A stretch of 64,000 bases of DNA from Prochlorococcus sp. AG-424-P18 (GTDB taxonomy: Bacteria > Cyanobacteriota > Cyanobacteriia > PCC-6307 > Cyanobiaceae): assembly GCA_003213235.1 (NCBI GenBank), contig QCNJ01000003.1:54434-118433 (forward strand), written 5' to 3'. This document shows positions 36,380 to 46,458 of this stretch, in pieces. Position numbers and translations under genes: made by a program. Every line of letters starts with the position of its first letter. Position 1 is the first letter of the stretch. The notes below the pieces were generated by a model. That model was not told where the DNA came from. It worked only from the letters and a program-made list of their open reading frames with translations, and did no database searches.

Positions 36380-38158
36380 CTAATTCTCCCTTATTATTAA
36401 TAGTCCAGATGGTTTAGAGTTAAATAGATCAATTTTAGTCTTAAATTCTTCAAATGTTTTTATTTTATTCTTCCCACAAAAACAAACTACAATTTGATTT
36501 TTATTTTTGAAAGCATTTCTAAAGTTATCAGTAATTAATATATTTTCTTTTGGATAAAAATTTGAAATTCCATTGATAATAAATTTAGTAAATTCTTTTT
36601 GCTCTTCACCAACGTAAATTATCGATAAGGGATCATTGTTTTTCATTTTTAATGTTCCTTCAAAAAAAAGTAGAATTTTCTCCAAATCGCTAGAGAGTTT
36701 ACTAAAAGAAATGGTGCAAACTTTTTCAATTTGCAAAATTTTCTTAATTTTTTCTTCACTGTATAAAAGACTTCGTTTCTTTTCATAAAATAAAGATGCA
36801 ATAAAGCTGATTAATATACCCAATAAGAACCCATTAATAGCATATAATCTCTTGATAGGTTTAATAGGAAATTCCTCTATAGTTGGATCACTTATAATTT
36901 TCCATGGATCTTTATTTCTCTTAATCTCAAGCTTTAATGATCTTAAACTCTCCTCTAGACCACTTAAGGTGGATTCATCTCTTTGTGAGGATCTAACAAG
37001 TTCTTTATACTTTAATATTTTTGAATCTTCTCTAAAATTATTTTTTTGCTCTATTTTTTTTTGTAAACTTAAAGCTTCCAAATATGAAATCATTGAATTT
37101 TTAAAATCTTTAAGTTTACTGACTTTTAATTCAACAAGAGATCTTAATTGCTCATCATTATTTGTATAGTAAGTTTCTTTAAATTCAATATTCTTTTCTA
37201 AAATTTTTATATCTGAAATGCCCTCACTTATGTAATTAAAGGAGTCCATAAATCTTATTTTATTATTTGGAAGAATTGATGAAACTTTGCTTTTTTTATC
37301 AATATTTATTCCTTTTATTCTTTTTAATTCATCACTTAAGTTATTAATCTCTGAAGAAAGTTTTCTTTCATTAGATTCAATATTTGTTGTAAGTATGCTT
37401 CCTCCTGAGGGGACGACTCGTCCTGAATTTCCTAATGCTGCAGTTGTATTTAAATTTAAATTATTATTTCCTAACATTGAACTTGAACTTGAATTTAAAT
37501 CTAAATAAATACCATAATCTCTACTAAATTTATCTTCTTGACCTCTGGAGATCTCCAATCTTTTTTTGTAAGTTCCAATTTGGCTTTCAATAAAATCTAT
37601 ACCATTTTTTAATCCTCTTTGTTTTTCTTTAGATGAAAACGATTGGTACTCATTAGATATTTTATCAAGCACTTGAATTATTAATTCTTTATCGGTATCT
37701 TCATAGCTTACGTCTAATACATTGGTAAATTTAATCAAATTTACCTTTAAATTTTTTTTTGACCATTTATCAAAACGAATATTATTTCTTTTCTCAGGAA
37801 GATTTTTTTTGTAAAATTCAAAAGCAGGTTTTAGAACATAATTACTTTTTAAAATCTCAACTTGTGTATTTACATCAGAATTAGTATTGCCTTGCCCTGA
37901 TAATCCTGAAATTATATTTGAAACTGAGCTCGAAGATACAAAATTAGTTTCTTCTTTTGATAAAACTATTTGTAAATTTCCTTTCCATACTTTTTGTGTT
38001 GTGTAAGCTGAAATAATACTTATAGTTGTACAAAAAACAGTAACTATAAAAAATAAATTTTTATTCCTTAAAAATAATTTATAAAAATCTCTAAGATCAA
38101 TAAACTCTTCTGAGTCTATTGAAGAACTTGTGCCATTTAAATTTTTTTCATCCACCAA
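36380..38158 (-). CDS. Wzz/Wzc-like chain-length protein lacking a functional kinase motif
   Basis: The 592-aa protein has the Wzz layout: cytoplasmic start, first membrane segment (about 34-54, FFIVTVFCTTISIISAY), a long coiled-coil periplasmic region, a second segment near 440 (GFLLGILISFIASLFY) and a C-terminal cytoplasmic domain. In BY-kinases that last domain has Walker A; here the matching place reads LSIIYVGEEQKEFTKFI, with no GxxGxGK[ST], and there is no Tyr cluster at the end. It is thus a GumC/Wzc-type co-polymerase with a degenerate ATPase part. It precedes wza directly. It probably sets chain length and bridges to Wza. Confidence 0.82.
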   Translation of the reverse strand: MVDEKNLNGTSSSIDSEEFIDLRDFYKLFLRNKNLFFIVTVFCTTISIISAYTTQKVWKGNLQIVLSKEETNFVSSSSVSNIISGLSGQGNTNSDVNTQVEILKSNYVLKPAFEFYKKNLPEKRNNIRFDKWSKKNLKVNLIKFTNVLDVSYEDTDKELIIQVLDKISNEYQSFSSKEKQRGLKNGIDFIESQIGTYKKRLEISRGQEDKFSRDYGIYLDLNSSSSSMLGNNNLNLNTTAALGNSGRVVPSGGSILTTNIESNERKLSSEINNLSDELKRIKGINIDKKSKVSSILPNNKIRFMDSFNYISEGISDIKILEKNIEFKETYYTNNDEQLRSLVELKVSKLKDFKNSMISYLEALSLQKKIEQKNNFREDSKILKYKELVRSSQRDESTLSGLEESLRSLKLEIKRNKDPWKIISDPTIEEFPIKPIKRLYAINGFLLGILISFIASLFYEKKRSLLYSEEKIKKILQIEKVCTISFSKLSSDLEKILLFFEGTLKMKNNDPLSIIYVGEEQKEFTKFIINGISNFYPKENILITDNFRNAFKNKNQIVVCFCGKNKIKTFEEFKTKIDLFNSKPSGLLIIREN

Positions 38159-38368
38159 AAAAAAATTTATCGTAAAACTAATAATAACATAATATTCATT
38201 AAGAAGTTAATAAATTATGATCATTTAAAAATGTAAAACCTTTAAAAAAATTGTTATTGAATTTCTGAATGTAAAAATTTAAATTATCAATTATAAATAT
38301 TAAGAAAATAAATTTGTAAAAAAATAAATTTGAAAAAATAAATCTCGCAATAATTTATTCATAAATAT

Positions 38369-39778
38369 TTATTCTCCACAACCTATACTCCAAATGTTTA
38401 TTCCATATTTTTTAACTTTTTTAGAATCAATAATCGCTCTTGTATCAAAGACCCAAGAGGGCTTTCTCATCTTTGTCGAAACTTCTTCCCAATTAATCAA
38501 TTTAAATTCATCCCATTCTGTCATAATTACTACGGCATCAACTTCTTCAAAACATTTATTGACAGATTCAAAAAATTCCCAACAACCCTCTTTACAATCT
38601 TTGATATATTTCGTTTCTTGAAAATTATCTAGATCTTTTTTTACTTGACTATAGTTTACCCTTGGATCATAAATTTTCAAATTACCTCCCTCAATCATTA
38701 ATTCCTTACAAATATTTATTGCAGAAGATTCTCTTGTATCATTTGTATTTGCTTTAAAAGAAAATCCAAGAATGGCTATTTTTTTTTCAGTGATTGTACC
38801 AAATAGCTTTTGAATTATTAATTTAGAAATTCTTTTTTGATGCCAATTATTTAATATTACGACTTCTTCCCAAAAAGAGGCTACTTCAGGTAATCCAAAA
38901 TATTCAGATAAATAAACGAGGTTTAGTATATCTTTCTTAAAGCAACTTCCTCCAAATCCAGGTCCAGAAGTTAAAAATTTTGATCCTATTCTATTATCTG
39001 AACCAATAGCTCTGGAAACCTCTTTTACATTAGCTCCAGTAACTTCGCAAAGAGCACTAATAGAATTTATTGAACTTATCCTCTGAGCTAAAAATGCATT
39101 TGCTGTAAGTTTTGCTAATTCGCTACTCCAAATGTTTGTCTTTATTATTTTTTCCTCTGGGATCCAATTTTTATAAATTTTACTTAAAGATTCGATCGCT
39201 TCCTCTTTTTCTCCTCCAATTAATACTCTATCTGGTTCAATTAGATCCTTTATAGCTGATCCCTCAGAAAGAAATTCAGGATTTGATAAAACATCGAATC
39301 TAGAGTGCTTATCTTTTGATAAATCTTGGTTATGAAGAATTGATTTAATAACTTCAGCAGTCCTTACTGGAAGAGTGCTTTTTTCTACAACTATCGTATA
39401 ACCTTCCGCATATTTCGCTACTTGTCTTGCGCAAGCTTCCACCCATTTTAAATCACTAGCTTTACCTGCTCCAATCCCTTTTTTTTTAGTCGGAGTATTA
39501 ACTGAAATAAAAATCATATCTGCGCTTTTGATCTTTTTTTCAACCATAGTTGAGAAATGGAGATTTCTTCCTCTACATCTTTTTACGATCTCTGCTAATC
39601 CAGGTTCATAAATCGGTAATAATTGTAAATCTGTTTCATTCCATCTATCAATTCTCTCTTTGTTCAAATCAACAACCTCAAATTGAACATTAGGACATTT
39701 GTCTGCCATTACTGTCATCGTAGGACCTCCTACATATCCAGCCCCAATGCAACATATATTTTTGATTTTATATGTCAT
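38369..39778 (-). CDS. ugd: UDP-glucose 6-dehydrogenase (eukaryote-like type)
   Basis: At 469 aa it is longer than ordinary bacterial Ugd (~390-430) and matches the animal-type UGDH: ICCIGAGYVGGPTMTVMA for NAD, VNTPTKKKGIGAGKASDL, VEKSTLPVRTAE, LSNPEFLSEGSAI, and FGGSCFKKD with the catalytic Cys at about 279. The reaction is UDP-glucose plus 2 NAD+ to UDP-glucuronate. Its product feeds the 4-epimerase at 33979. The animal-like form is known from scattered bacteria and suggests transfer at some point. It stands alone with 210 bases to the wzc-like gene. Confidence 0.95.
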   Translation of the reverse strand: MTYKIKNICCIGAGYVGGPTMTVMADKCPNVQFEVVDLNKERIDRWNETDLQLLPIYEPGLAEIVKRCRGRNLHFSTMVEKKIKSADMIFISVNTPTKKKGIGAGKASDLKWVEACARQVAKYAEGYTIVVEKSTLPVRTAEVIKSILHNQDLSKDKHSRFDVLSNPEFLSEGSAIKDLIEPDRVLIGGEKEEAIESLSKIYKNWIPEEKIIKTNIWSSELAKLTANAFLAQRISSINSISALCEVTGANVKEVSRAIGSDNRIGSKFLTSGPGFGGSCFKKDILNLVYLSEYFGLPEVASFWEEVVILNNWHQKRISKLIIQKLFGTITEKKIAILGFSFKANTNDTRESSAINICKELMIEGGNLKIYDPRVNYSQVKKDLDNFQETKYIKDCKEGCWEFFESVNKCFEEVDAVVIMTEWDEFKLINWEEVSTKMRKPSWVFDTRAIIDSKKVKKYGINIWSIGCGE

Positions 39779-39890
39779 AGTTTTATTAATTTATCTCTTT
39801 ATTTAGAATATTTTATTGATCTATTATAATCCTTGAAAGTCATCATCTTTAATCTGTTATTAAATTTAGCTAATTTAAAAAATTTTTTCT

Positions 39891-40952
39891 ATGAAGAATA
39901 TCTTGGTAACAGGTGGTGCAGGCTACATTGGAAGCCACACTTGTTTAAGTTTATTAAATAAAAATTATAAAGTTTTTGTTATTGATTCATTCATAAATAG
40001 TTCCCAAAAATCTATGGAACGTATTTTGGAAATTAATAAAAATAGCGCTATTAACCATAACAAAAATTTAAGTGTTTTTGAAGGCGATATTACTGATATG
40101 AAATTTCTAAAAAAAGTTTTCCTGGAACTTGAAAATCAACAAATAAAAATTGATGGTGTAATACATTTCGCAGGCCTAAAAGCGGTTTCTGAATCAGTTT
40201 ATAATCCATTGATTTATTGGAATACCAACCTAATTGGAACCTTAAACCTTTTAGAAATAGTTAAAAAAATAAATTGTAAGACATTTGTTTTTAGTAGTAG
40301 CGCAACAATATATGCTGATGCTAAAGATAATTCAAGATTAACCGAATCATCTAAAATTAACCCTGTTAACCCATATGGAAATACTAAAGCAAGTATTGAA
40401 AGGCTATTAAGAGATGTTTCTCAATCATCAAAAGAAAAATGGAAATTTGCATCTTTAAGATATTTCAATCCTATAGGTGCTCATCCTTCGGGATTGATTG
40501 GCGAAAATCCAATTGGGATACCAAATAATTTATTTCCATTAATAATTAATACAGCTTATGGAATTCAAAAGGAATTAAAAATATTTGGTAACAACTACCC
40601 TACAAAAGACGGAACAGCTGTAAGAGATTTTATTCATGTGATGGATCTAGCTGATATTCATGTAAAAGTTTTAGAGTTTATGATTAATAGTTCACCCATT
40701 AATCTTAATCTAAATATTGGAACAGGCTTGGGTACTTCAGTTTTAGATTTAGTAAAAACTTTTGAGAGGGTAAATAATATTAAGGTGCCTTTTAGTTTCA
40801 CGGATAGAAGAATTGGTGATAATGGTTACGTTGTTGCAGATAATTCTTTATGTAAATCAAAACTTAAAATTAAATCTTTTCGTAGTATCGAAGATATGTG
40901 TCGAGATGGTTGGAAATGGAGAAAACTTAATCCTAATGGATATTTAGAATAA
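39891..40952 (+). CDS. galE: UDP-glucose 4-epimerase
   Basis: A 353-aa SDR with LVTGGAGYIGSHTCLSL, VIHFAGLKAVSES, VFSSSATIYA and NPYGNTKASIE (catalytic Ser and YxxxK), then RYFNPIGAHPSGLIGE and NLNIGTGLGTSVLDL: all GalE hallmarks. It interconverts UDP-glucose and UDP-galactose, possibly also the N-acetyl forms. It is a single gene, divergent from ugd (112 bases) and convergent with the GDP-fucose synthase gene (6 bases). Confidence 0.96.
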   Translation: MKNILVTGGAGYIGSHTCLSLLNKNYKVFVIDSFINSSQKSMERILEINKNSAINHNKNLSVFEGDITDMKFLKKVFLELENQQIKIDGVIHFAGLKAVSESVYNPLIYWNTNLIGTLNLLEIVKKINCKTFVFSSSATIYADAKDNSRLTESSKINPVNPYGNTKASIERLLRDVSQSSKEKWKFASLRYFNPIGAHPSGLIGENPIGIPNNLFPLIINTAYGIQKELKIFGNNYPTKDGTAVRDFIHVMDLADIHVKVLEFMINSSPINLNLNIGTGLGTSVLDLVKTFERVNNIKVPFSFTDRRIGDNGYVVADNSLCKSKLKIKSFRSIEDMCRDGWKWRKLNPNGYLE

Positions 40953-40958
40953 TTAGTT

Positions 40959-41951
40959 TTACTTACGAACGTAATTTTCTTTAAGTTCTTTAATATAAAT
41001 TTTGATGGTTTTTTTAATACCATCTTTAAGAGTTGTCTTCGGATACCAACCTAATTTATTTGCTTTCGAGATATTTAAAAGTTTCCTTTCAGTTCCATCA
41101 GGTTTTGATATGTCCCATTCTATATCACCTTCAAATCCAATTTCCTGAGCAATCAAATTAGAAAGCTCTTTTATGCTGATGTCTTTTCCTGAGCCAATAT
41201 TTATAATTCCATATGGATTGGTTTTATCATTAATGAGTATTTCATTTTTATTAGATATATTTTCTAAAATGTGGATTGAAGCATCTGCAAGATCGTCAAC
41301 ATATAAAAATTCTCTTTTTGGATTCCCAGATCCCCAGCATGAAACTTTAGGCATATTTTTGACTTTTGCATCGTAAAATCTTTTTATCAATGCTGGTAAT
41401 ACATGGCTATTATGAGGGTTATAGTTATCTCCTGGACCATATAAATTAGTAGGCATTAAACTAATGGCATCAAATCCATATTGCTTCTTTAGTGATGCAC
41501 ATAATTTGATACCTGCAATTTTTGCGATTGCATATGATTCATTTGTTATTTCGAGTGGCCCTGTTAATAGATATTCTTCTTTAATAGGCTGAGGAGATAA
41601 TTTAGGATAAATACAGCTACTTCCAAGGAATAAAAATCTTTTAACATTATTTTTCCAAGAATTATCTATTACATTAGTCTGTATTTTCAAATTTTCTAAG
41701 ATAAAATCTGCTGGATACCCAAAATTAGCTGCAATACCACCAACTTTTGCAGCTGCCAAAATAACTACATTAGGCTTATTTCTTTTAAACCAATTTTTTA
41801 CCGATTCAGAATCTTGTAAATCTAAATCTTTTCTAGTAGGTAATATTAAATTACTATATCCCTTCCTAATTAGTTCTTTGACAATTGAACTTCCAACCAT
41901 GCCAGTATGACCAGCAACAAAAATTAAATCAGTTTTTTTTATTAAGGACAT
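40959..41951 (-). CDS. fcl: GDP-L-fucose synthase
   Basis: The 330-aa SDR opens with FVAGHTGMVGSSIVKEL and has FLGSSCIYPKLSPQPIKEE, NESYAIAKIAG (catalytic Ser, YxxxK) and LMPTNLYGPGDNY, all diagnostic of WcaG/Fcl. It epimerises and reduces GDP-4-keto-6-deoxymannose to GDP-L-fucose. It lies 13 bases downstream of gmd in a two-gene operon. GDP-fucose then serves the GT11-type enzymes at 43355 and 47097. Confidence 0.96.
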   Translation of the reverse strand: MSLIKKTDLIFVAGHTGMVGSSIVKELIRKGYSNLILPTRKDLDLQDSESVKNWFKRNKPNVVILAAAKVGGIAANFGYPADFILENLKIQTNVIDNSWKNNVKRFLFLGSSCIYPKLSPQPIKEEYLLTGPLEITNESYAIAKIAGIKLCASLKKQYGFDAISLMPTNLYGPGDNYNPHNSHVLPALIKRFYDAKVKNMPKVSCWGSGNPKREFLYVDDLADASIHILENISNKNEILINDKTNPYGIINIGSGKDISIKELSNLIAQEIGFEGDIEWDISKPDGTERKLLNISKANKLGWYPKTTLKDGIKKTIKIYIKELKENYVRK

Positions 41952-41964
41952 TTATTTAGATTAA

Positions 41965-43101
41965 TTAATCTTTTAAATTAGGTGGACTTTCTTTGGAGGA
42001 ATTTATATTGAAACCTTTATTTCTAATTAAGACTTCTTTTTTAGCTATTGATAGATCTTCCAATATCATTTCAGAAACTAATTCTTCTAAACCAATCTTA
42101 GCTTTCCATCCTAATTCTTTTGCTGCTTTGGAGGGATTGCCAAGTAGAGTTTCTACCTCACATGGTCGATAATATCTTGGATCAATCTTTATAACTATTT
42201 TGCCAGTATCAGTTCTTATACCTACTTCTTTTTCACCTTCGCCCTCCCAAGTGATACCAGATTCATTCTTTTTGCCCCAACCTAATGCTTTTGCTGATAA
42301 TTCAACAAACTTTCTCACTGACTCTTGTCTTCCTGTCGCAATTACAAAATCAGAAGGAGTTTCTTGTTGGAGCATTCTCCATTGCATTTCTACATAATCT
42401 TTTGCATGGCCCCAATCTCTTAAGGCGTCTAGATTACCAAGGTAGATACAATCATCAATTCCTTCATGAATTCTAGAAAGACCTCTCGTGATTTTTCTGG
42501 TGACAAATGTTTCACCTCTTCGTGGACTTTCATGATTAAAAAGTATTCCATTGCAGGCAAAAATACCATAAGATTCTCTATAGTTAACTGTAATCCAATA
42601 TGCATATAATTTAGAAACTGCATAAGGACTTCGAGGGTAAAAAGGAGTTGTCTCTGATTGGGGAATTTCTTGTACTAATCCATACAATTCACTAGTACTT
42701 GCTTGATAAATTTTTGTTTTTCTTGCTAAACCTAAAAGTCTTACTGCTTCAAGAATTCTTAAAGTACCGAGTGCGTCACTGTTTGCTGTATATTCGGGTG
42801 ATTCAAAACTTACCGAGACATGGCTTTGAGCTCCAAGGTTATAAATTTCATCTGGTTTTATTTGTTGTACTAATTTAATAATATTGGTGCTATCAGTTAA
42901 ATCTCCATAATGCAGAATAAAATTATTATTCAAGTCATGTGGATCTTGATAAAGATGATCAATTCTTTGTGTATTAAAGTTGCTTGAACGCCTTTTTATC
43001 CCATGCACCTCATAGCCTTTTTCTAAAAGTAATTCTGCCAAGTAACTTCCATCTTGTCCTGTGATACCAGTGATTAGGGCAACTTTTTTTTCAAGTTTCA
43101 T
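41965..43101 (-). CDS. gmd: GDP-mannose 4,6-dehydratase
   Basis: A 378-aa SDR with [59 protein letters not shown] and [12 protein letters not shown], the complete Gmd signature, with a slightly longer C-terminus. It makes GDP-4-keto-6-deoxymannose for fucose or other deoxyhexoses. It leads the gmd-fcl operon; a 253-base AT-rich gap to the divergent fucosyltransferase probably holds both promoters. GDP-mannose comes from manC at 44274. Confidence 0.97.
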   Translation of the reverse strand: MKLEKKVALITGITGQDGSYLAELLLEKGYEVHGIKRRSSNFNTQRIDHLYQDPHDLNNNFILHYGDLTDSTNIIKLVQQIKPDEIYNLGAQSHVSVSFESPEYTANSDALGTLRILEAVRLLGLARKTKIYQASTSELYGLVQEIPQSETTPFYPRSPYAVSKLYAYWITVNYRESYGIFACNGILFNHESPRRGETFVTRKITRGLSRIHEGIDDCIYLGNLDALRDWGHAKDYVEMQWRMLQQETPSDFVIATGRQESVRKFVELSAKALGWGKKNESGITWEGEGEKEVGIRTDTGKIVIKIDPRYYRPCEVETLLGNPSKAAKELGWKAKIGLEELVSEMILEDLSIAKKEVLIRNKGFNINSSKESPPNLKD

Positions 43102-43354
43102 GTTTAAATTGAGAAATTAATAGATCTATAGTTACTTGACTTCCTCTTACTAAAAAAGCTCTTTTTTGGAAAGTAATATTTTATGATTTTATAAATTTCA
43201 ATATTCATATTTATAAAATAATAACTAATTAAATTTATAAATTATTCTACTTTTTATCTGTGATAAATTAAGATTTTCCTTTTAGCTTGTTATATATCTT
43301 TTGTTATTCACTATTACATGATTTGATAATATCATAAGATTATAAATATTTTTA

Positions 43355-44185
43355 ATGAGTTTTAATGATGTTGTCATAAGAGGCGGGTTGGGTAATCAGT
43401 TATTTTGTTTATTTCATGCTTATAAGATTCTTTTAAATGAAGATAATGTATCCCTTAATCTAGCTAGCTACAATTTGAGTAAAAGAAATGATCGAAATTT
43501 CATTTTAGAAAATTTATATCCATCTCTTAAAAGAGAATTTAAGATAAGGAATGGCATAAATGCATTTTTTTTATTTATATACGCTTTACTTATTGAGAAA
43601 ATATTAATGAGCAATTCTATTGAAAGATTACCAGGAGATAAAACTATCTGTGTAAAATACTGGTCAAATCATTTTTTACATTCGGGTTATTTTCAAAAAG
43701 TAACTAATTCAGAATTGGATATCAGAGCCCTTAAATTGCTTCAAAAAAATTTATATCCATATATAAAAAGTAAAAAAAATAACTGTCTAGCAATTCATAT
43801 TAGAAGAGGAGATTACCTCAATAAAAGACATTCTAATCATGGACTGATTAAAGAAAAAGATATATACAAAGAAGCGAGAAAATTTTTAAGCAAAAAAAAA
43901 TATTCAGGGATAACAATTTATAGTGATTCCCCAGATAAGATAAATGTAGATATTTTCAGAAATTTGCATAAGAAAATTTTTCTAGACGAGGGTGGCAATG
44001 ATTTTGAAGTTTTTAAGAGAATGTGTAATCATAGTGGGTTAATTGCTTCAAATAGCAGCTTTTCATTATGGGCTGGAATATTAGGAAGTATAAAAGATTT
44101 TTCTATACCTAATTTTTGGATGAAAAATGTAAAGTCAAATGTAATAGGGTTTGATTATCTTCATCGATATGAATGCAAAATATAG
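43355..44185 (+). CDS. Alpha-1,2-fucosyltransferase-like (GT11)
   Basis: The 276-aa protein has IRGGLGNQLFCLFHAY (GT11 motif near the start, residues 8-23) and AIHIRRGDYLN, the HxRRxD motif at 148-154 that binds GDP-fucose, then ASNSSFSLWAGIL at the third conserved block. It would transfer L-fucose to a glycan acceptor at the cytoplasmic membrane face. Adjacent gmd-fcl and manC give its donor. It is somewhat shorter than the ~300-aa family average. Linkage position is by family only. Confidence 0.9.
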   Translation: MSFNDVVIRGGLGNQLFCLFHAYKILLNEDNVSLNLASYNLSKRNDRNFILENLYPSLKREFKIRNGINAFFLFIYALLIEKILMSNSIERLPGDKTICVKYWSNHFLHSGYFQKVTNSELDIRALKLLQKNLYPYIKSKKNNCLAIHIRRGDYLNKRHSNHGLIKEKDIYKEARKFLSKKKYSGITIYSDSPDKINVDIFRNLHKKIFLDEGGNDFEVFKRMCNHSGLIASNSSFSLWAGILGSIKDFSIPNFWMKNVKSNVIGFDYLHRYECKI

Positions 44186-44273
44186 GTAAAGTTAATAAGA
44201 TTACTTTTTTAAATGAAAATAGAATTAATTAATTATTAATGAATTTATTTATAAGATATTTAAATTTCCAATT

Positions 44274-45743
44274 ATGGAACCTATTTCAGAAATGAAAAAA
44301 GAAAAAATTATACCCATTATTTTATGCGGTGGCTCTGGCACACGGTTGTGGCCGTTATCAAGAGCTAGTTTCCCAAAGCAATATATTGCATTAAGTTCTA
44401 AATGCAAATTTTCTTTACTTCAGGAAACCATTTTAAGAATTTCCGACTTAGAAAATATTGAAAGGCCTATTTTTATATGCAATGAACAACATAGATTCTT
44501 GGTGGCTGAGCAAATGAGAGAAATTAATATCGTTCCAAAAGACATTATCCTTGAACCTGATTCAAAGAACACCTGCCCAGCTATTACTTTGGCCGCCTTA
44601 AAAGCAAACCAAAAAGAACCTGAATCTATTTTACTTGTTTTATCTTCTGATCATTTAATAGGTGAAAAAGAAAAATTTTTAGAAACTTTAAAAGATTCAA
44701 TCAAAATAGCTTCAAAAGGTAAATTAGTAACTTTTGGAATAATTCCTTCTTCACCGGAAACAGGTTATGGTTATATAAAAGCAGATCAAGAGTTAATAGA
44801 TAAGAATATAAAATGCTTCAAAATTAATAAATTCATTGAAAAACCGAATTTAACTAAGGCAAAAAAACTAATAAAGGATAAAAATTGTACTTGGAATAGT
44901 GGAATGTTCATATTCAAAACTAAAGAAATAATAAAAGAAATCCAAAATTTTGAACCGGAAATTTTAAAAAATTGTAAAAAGTCTCTTAATGAAGGGTATA
45001 AAGATTTGGATTTTCAGAGATTAAATAAAGATAGCTTTGAAAATTGCAAAGCATGCTCATTTGATGTCTCAATAATGGAAAAAACGACTAAGGGCGTGGT
45101 TATGCCTCTAAATGTAAATTGGAGCGATATTGGTAGCTGGCATTCACTATGGGAGAACGAGGATAAAGATAAGAATGGTAATTTTTTATCCGGAAATGTA
45201 TTTGCTTATCATGTTAGAAATTCATATATTAGAAGTGATCATAGACTTATTGTCGCAAATGAGATTGAAAATCTCGTTGTTGTTGAGACCAATGATGCTT
45301 TGTTAATTTCTCAAAAAGATAAGACTCAAAATATTAAGAATATAGTAGGTAATCTAATTTCTAATGGATACAGAGAAGCAAAAGAACACAGAAAAATTTA
45401 TCGACCATGGGGTAATTACACTTCTATAGCTGAAGATAAAAAATGGCAAGTGAAGAGAATTGAAGTTAAGCCAGGAGCTCAATTGTCTATGCAGAAGCAT
45501 TTTCATCGAGCAGAACATTGGGTAGTAGTTAAAGGGGTTGCAAAAGTAATTTTAGAAAATAAAGAGTCATTACTTGAAGAAAATCAAAGTATTTTTATTC
45601 CTTTAGGTTGTAAACATAGATTAAGTAATCCTGGGAAATTAAAACTAGTTTTGATAGAAGTACAAAGTGGAAATTATTTGGGCGAGGATGATATTATTCG
45701 TTTTCAAGATGATTATGGAAGAAATTCAGAAATAATTAAGTAA
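44274..45743 (+). CDS. manC: Mannose-1-phosphate guanylyltransferase/mannose-6-phosphate isomerase
   Basis: The 489-aa type II PMI/GMP: LCGGSGTRLWPLSRASFPKQY opens the nucleotidyltransferase (about 14-290), LSSDHLIG and EKPNLTKA follow, and the C-terminal cupin isomerase (about 360-485) has RPWGNYTSI, QLSMQKHFHRAEHW and FIPLGCKHRLSN with the metal-binding residues. It forms GDP-mannose. A second in-frame ATG seven codons in is an alternative start. It follows the fucosyltransferase by 88 bases, and its last 18 bases overlap the end of the convergent DUF5672 gene. Confidence 0.96.
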   Translation: MEPISEMKKEKIIPIILCGGSGTRLWPLSRASFPKQYIALSSKCKFSLLQETILRISDLENIERPIFICNEQHRFLVAEQMREINIVPKDIILEPDSKNTCPAITLAALKANQKEPESILLVLSSDHLIGEKEKFLETLKDSIKIASKGKLVTFGIIPSSPETGYGYIKADQELIDKNIKCFKINKFIEKPNLTKAKKLIKDKNCTWNSGMFIFKTKEIIKEIQNFEPEILKNCKKSLNEGYKDLDFQRLNKDSFENCKACSFDVSIMEKTTKGVVMPLNVNWSDIGSWHSLWENEDKDKNGNFLSGNVFAYHVRNSYIRSDHRLIVANEIENLVVVETNDALLISQKDKTQNIKNIVGNLISNGYREAKEHRKIYRPWGNYTSIAEDKKWQVKRIEVKPGAQLSMQKHFHRAEHWVVVKGVAKVILENKESLLEENQSIFIPLGCKHRLSNPGKLKLVLIEVQSGNYLGEDDIIRFQDDYGRNSEIIK

Positions 45744-46457
45744 TTTAATTTTTCTAAAAATATTAACTAAAATTTTAATTCTCCTAATTACTCTAACTAC
45801 TAATAACATTCTTTTGCCATGAAATCCAAGAGGCAATGATTTTATATCCTTGAAAGAAACAATAGTTTCAATAGAAAATTTTTTTGCTAATTTGAATGGT
45901 GCCCAACTAAATCCTTTTGATTCTAAAAATTCTCTATGAAATACACTGAAAAATCCATCTTCGTGAAAATTTGTAAAATTGAAATTATCTTTTAGTTTAT
46001 ATTTGGAAGGTGCTGCAAGTAATTTTTTACTTCTAAGAGAAAATCCACCATTTCCAATTACAAAAAAAGCGCCTTTTTCATTATTGGAATATTCCTGGTC
46101 ATTTACTCTTGGTATAAATGGTGCGCCTATATAATCATAATTAAGAAAGTTATTTCTCCATTTATTTTTATCAATTACGTAACCATCCCATTGAACTATT
46201 AGTACGTGACTACTATTTATGAAATTGTGAAGTTTATAAATTATAAAGTGACTATAGTCTCTAATTGAATTTATTGGGCTTATTCTTACTAAATCTATTA
46301 AGTTTGATTGGTAAGTATTTAGAACTATATTCTTTGAGGTAAATAAAATAGTTTTTCTTGGTTTTAAGGATCTACTACTTTCAGTTAATGCGAAAATTGT
46401 TTCCTTTATTTTAATATCACTTATTGCAACTATAAAAATCCCTTTTCTTTTGGTCAT
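45726..46457 (-). CDS. DUF5672-type putative glycosyltransferase
   Basis: The 243-aa protein matches the DUF5672 pattern: HVLIVQWDGYVIDKNKW, NYDYIGAPFIPR, IGNGGFSLRSKKLL and FHEDGFFSVF. The family is thought to be GT-A-like and is found in surface-glycan clusters; the motifs WDG and ED could be the metal and acid sites. It is the last gene of the long minus-strand operon, one base after the preceding gene. Sugar and acceptor unknown. Confidence 0.8.
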   Translation of the reverse strand: MTKRKGIFIVAISDIKIKETIFALTESSRSLKPRKTILFTSKNIVLNTYQSNLIDLVRISPINSIRDYSHFIIYKLHNFINSSHVLIVQWDGYVIDKNKWRNNFLNYDYIGAPFIPRVNDQEYSNNEKGAFFVIGNGGFSLRSKKLLAAPSKYKLKDNFNFTNFHEDGFFSVFHREFLESKGFSWAPFKLAKKFSIETIVSFKDIKSLPLGFHGKRMLLVVRVIRRIKILVNIFRKIKLLNYF

Positions 46458-46458
46458 A

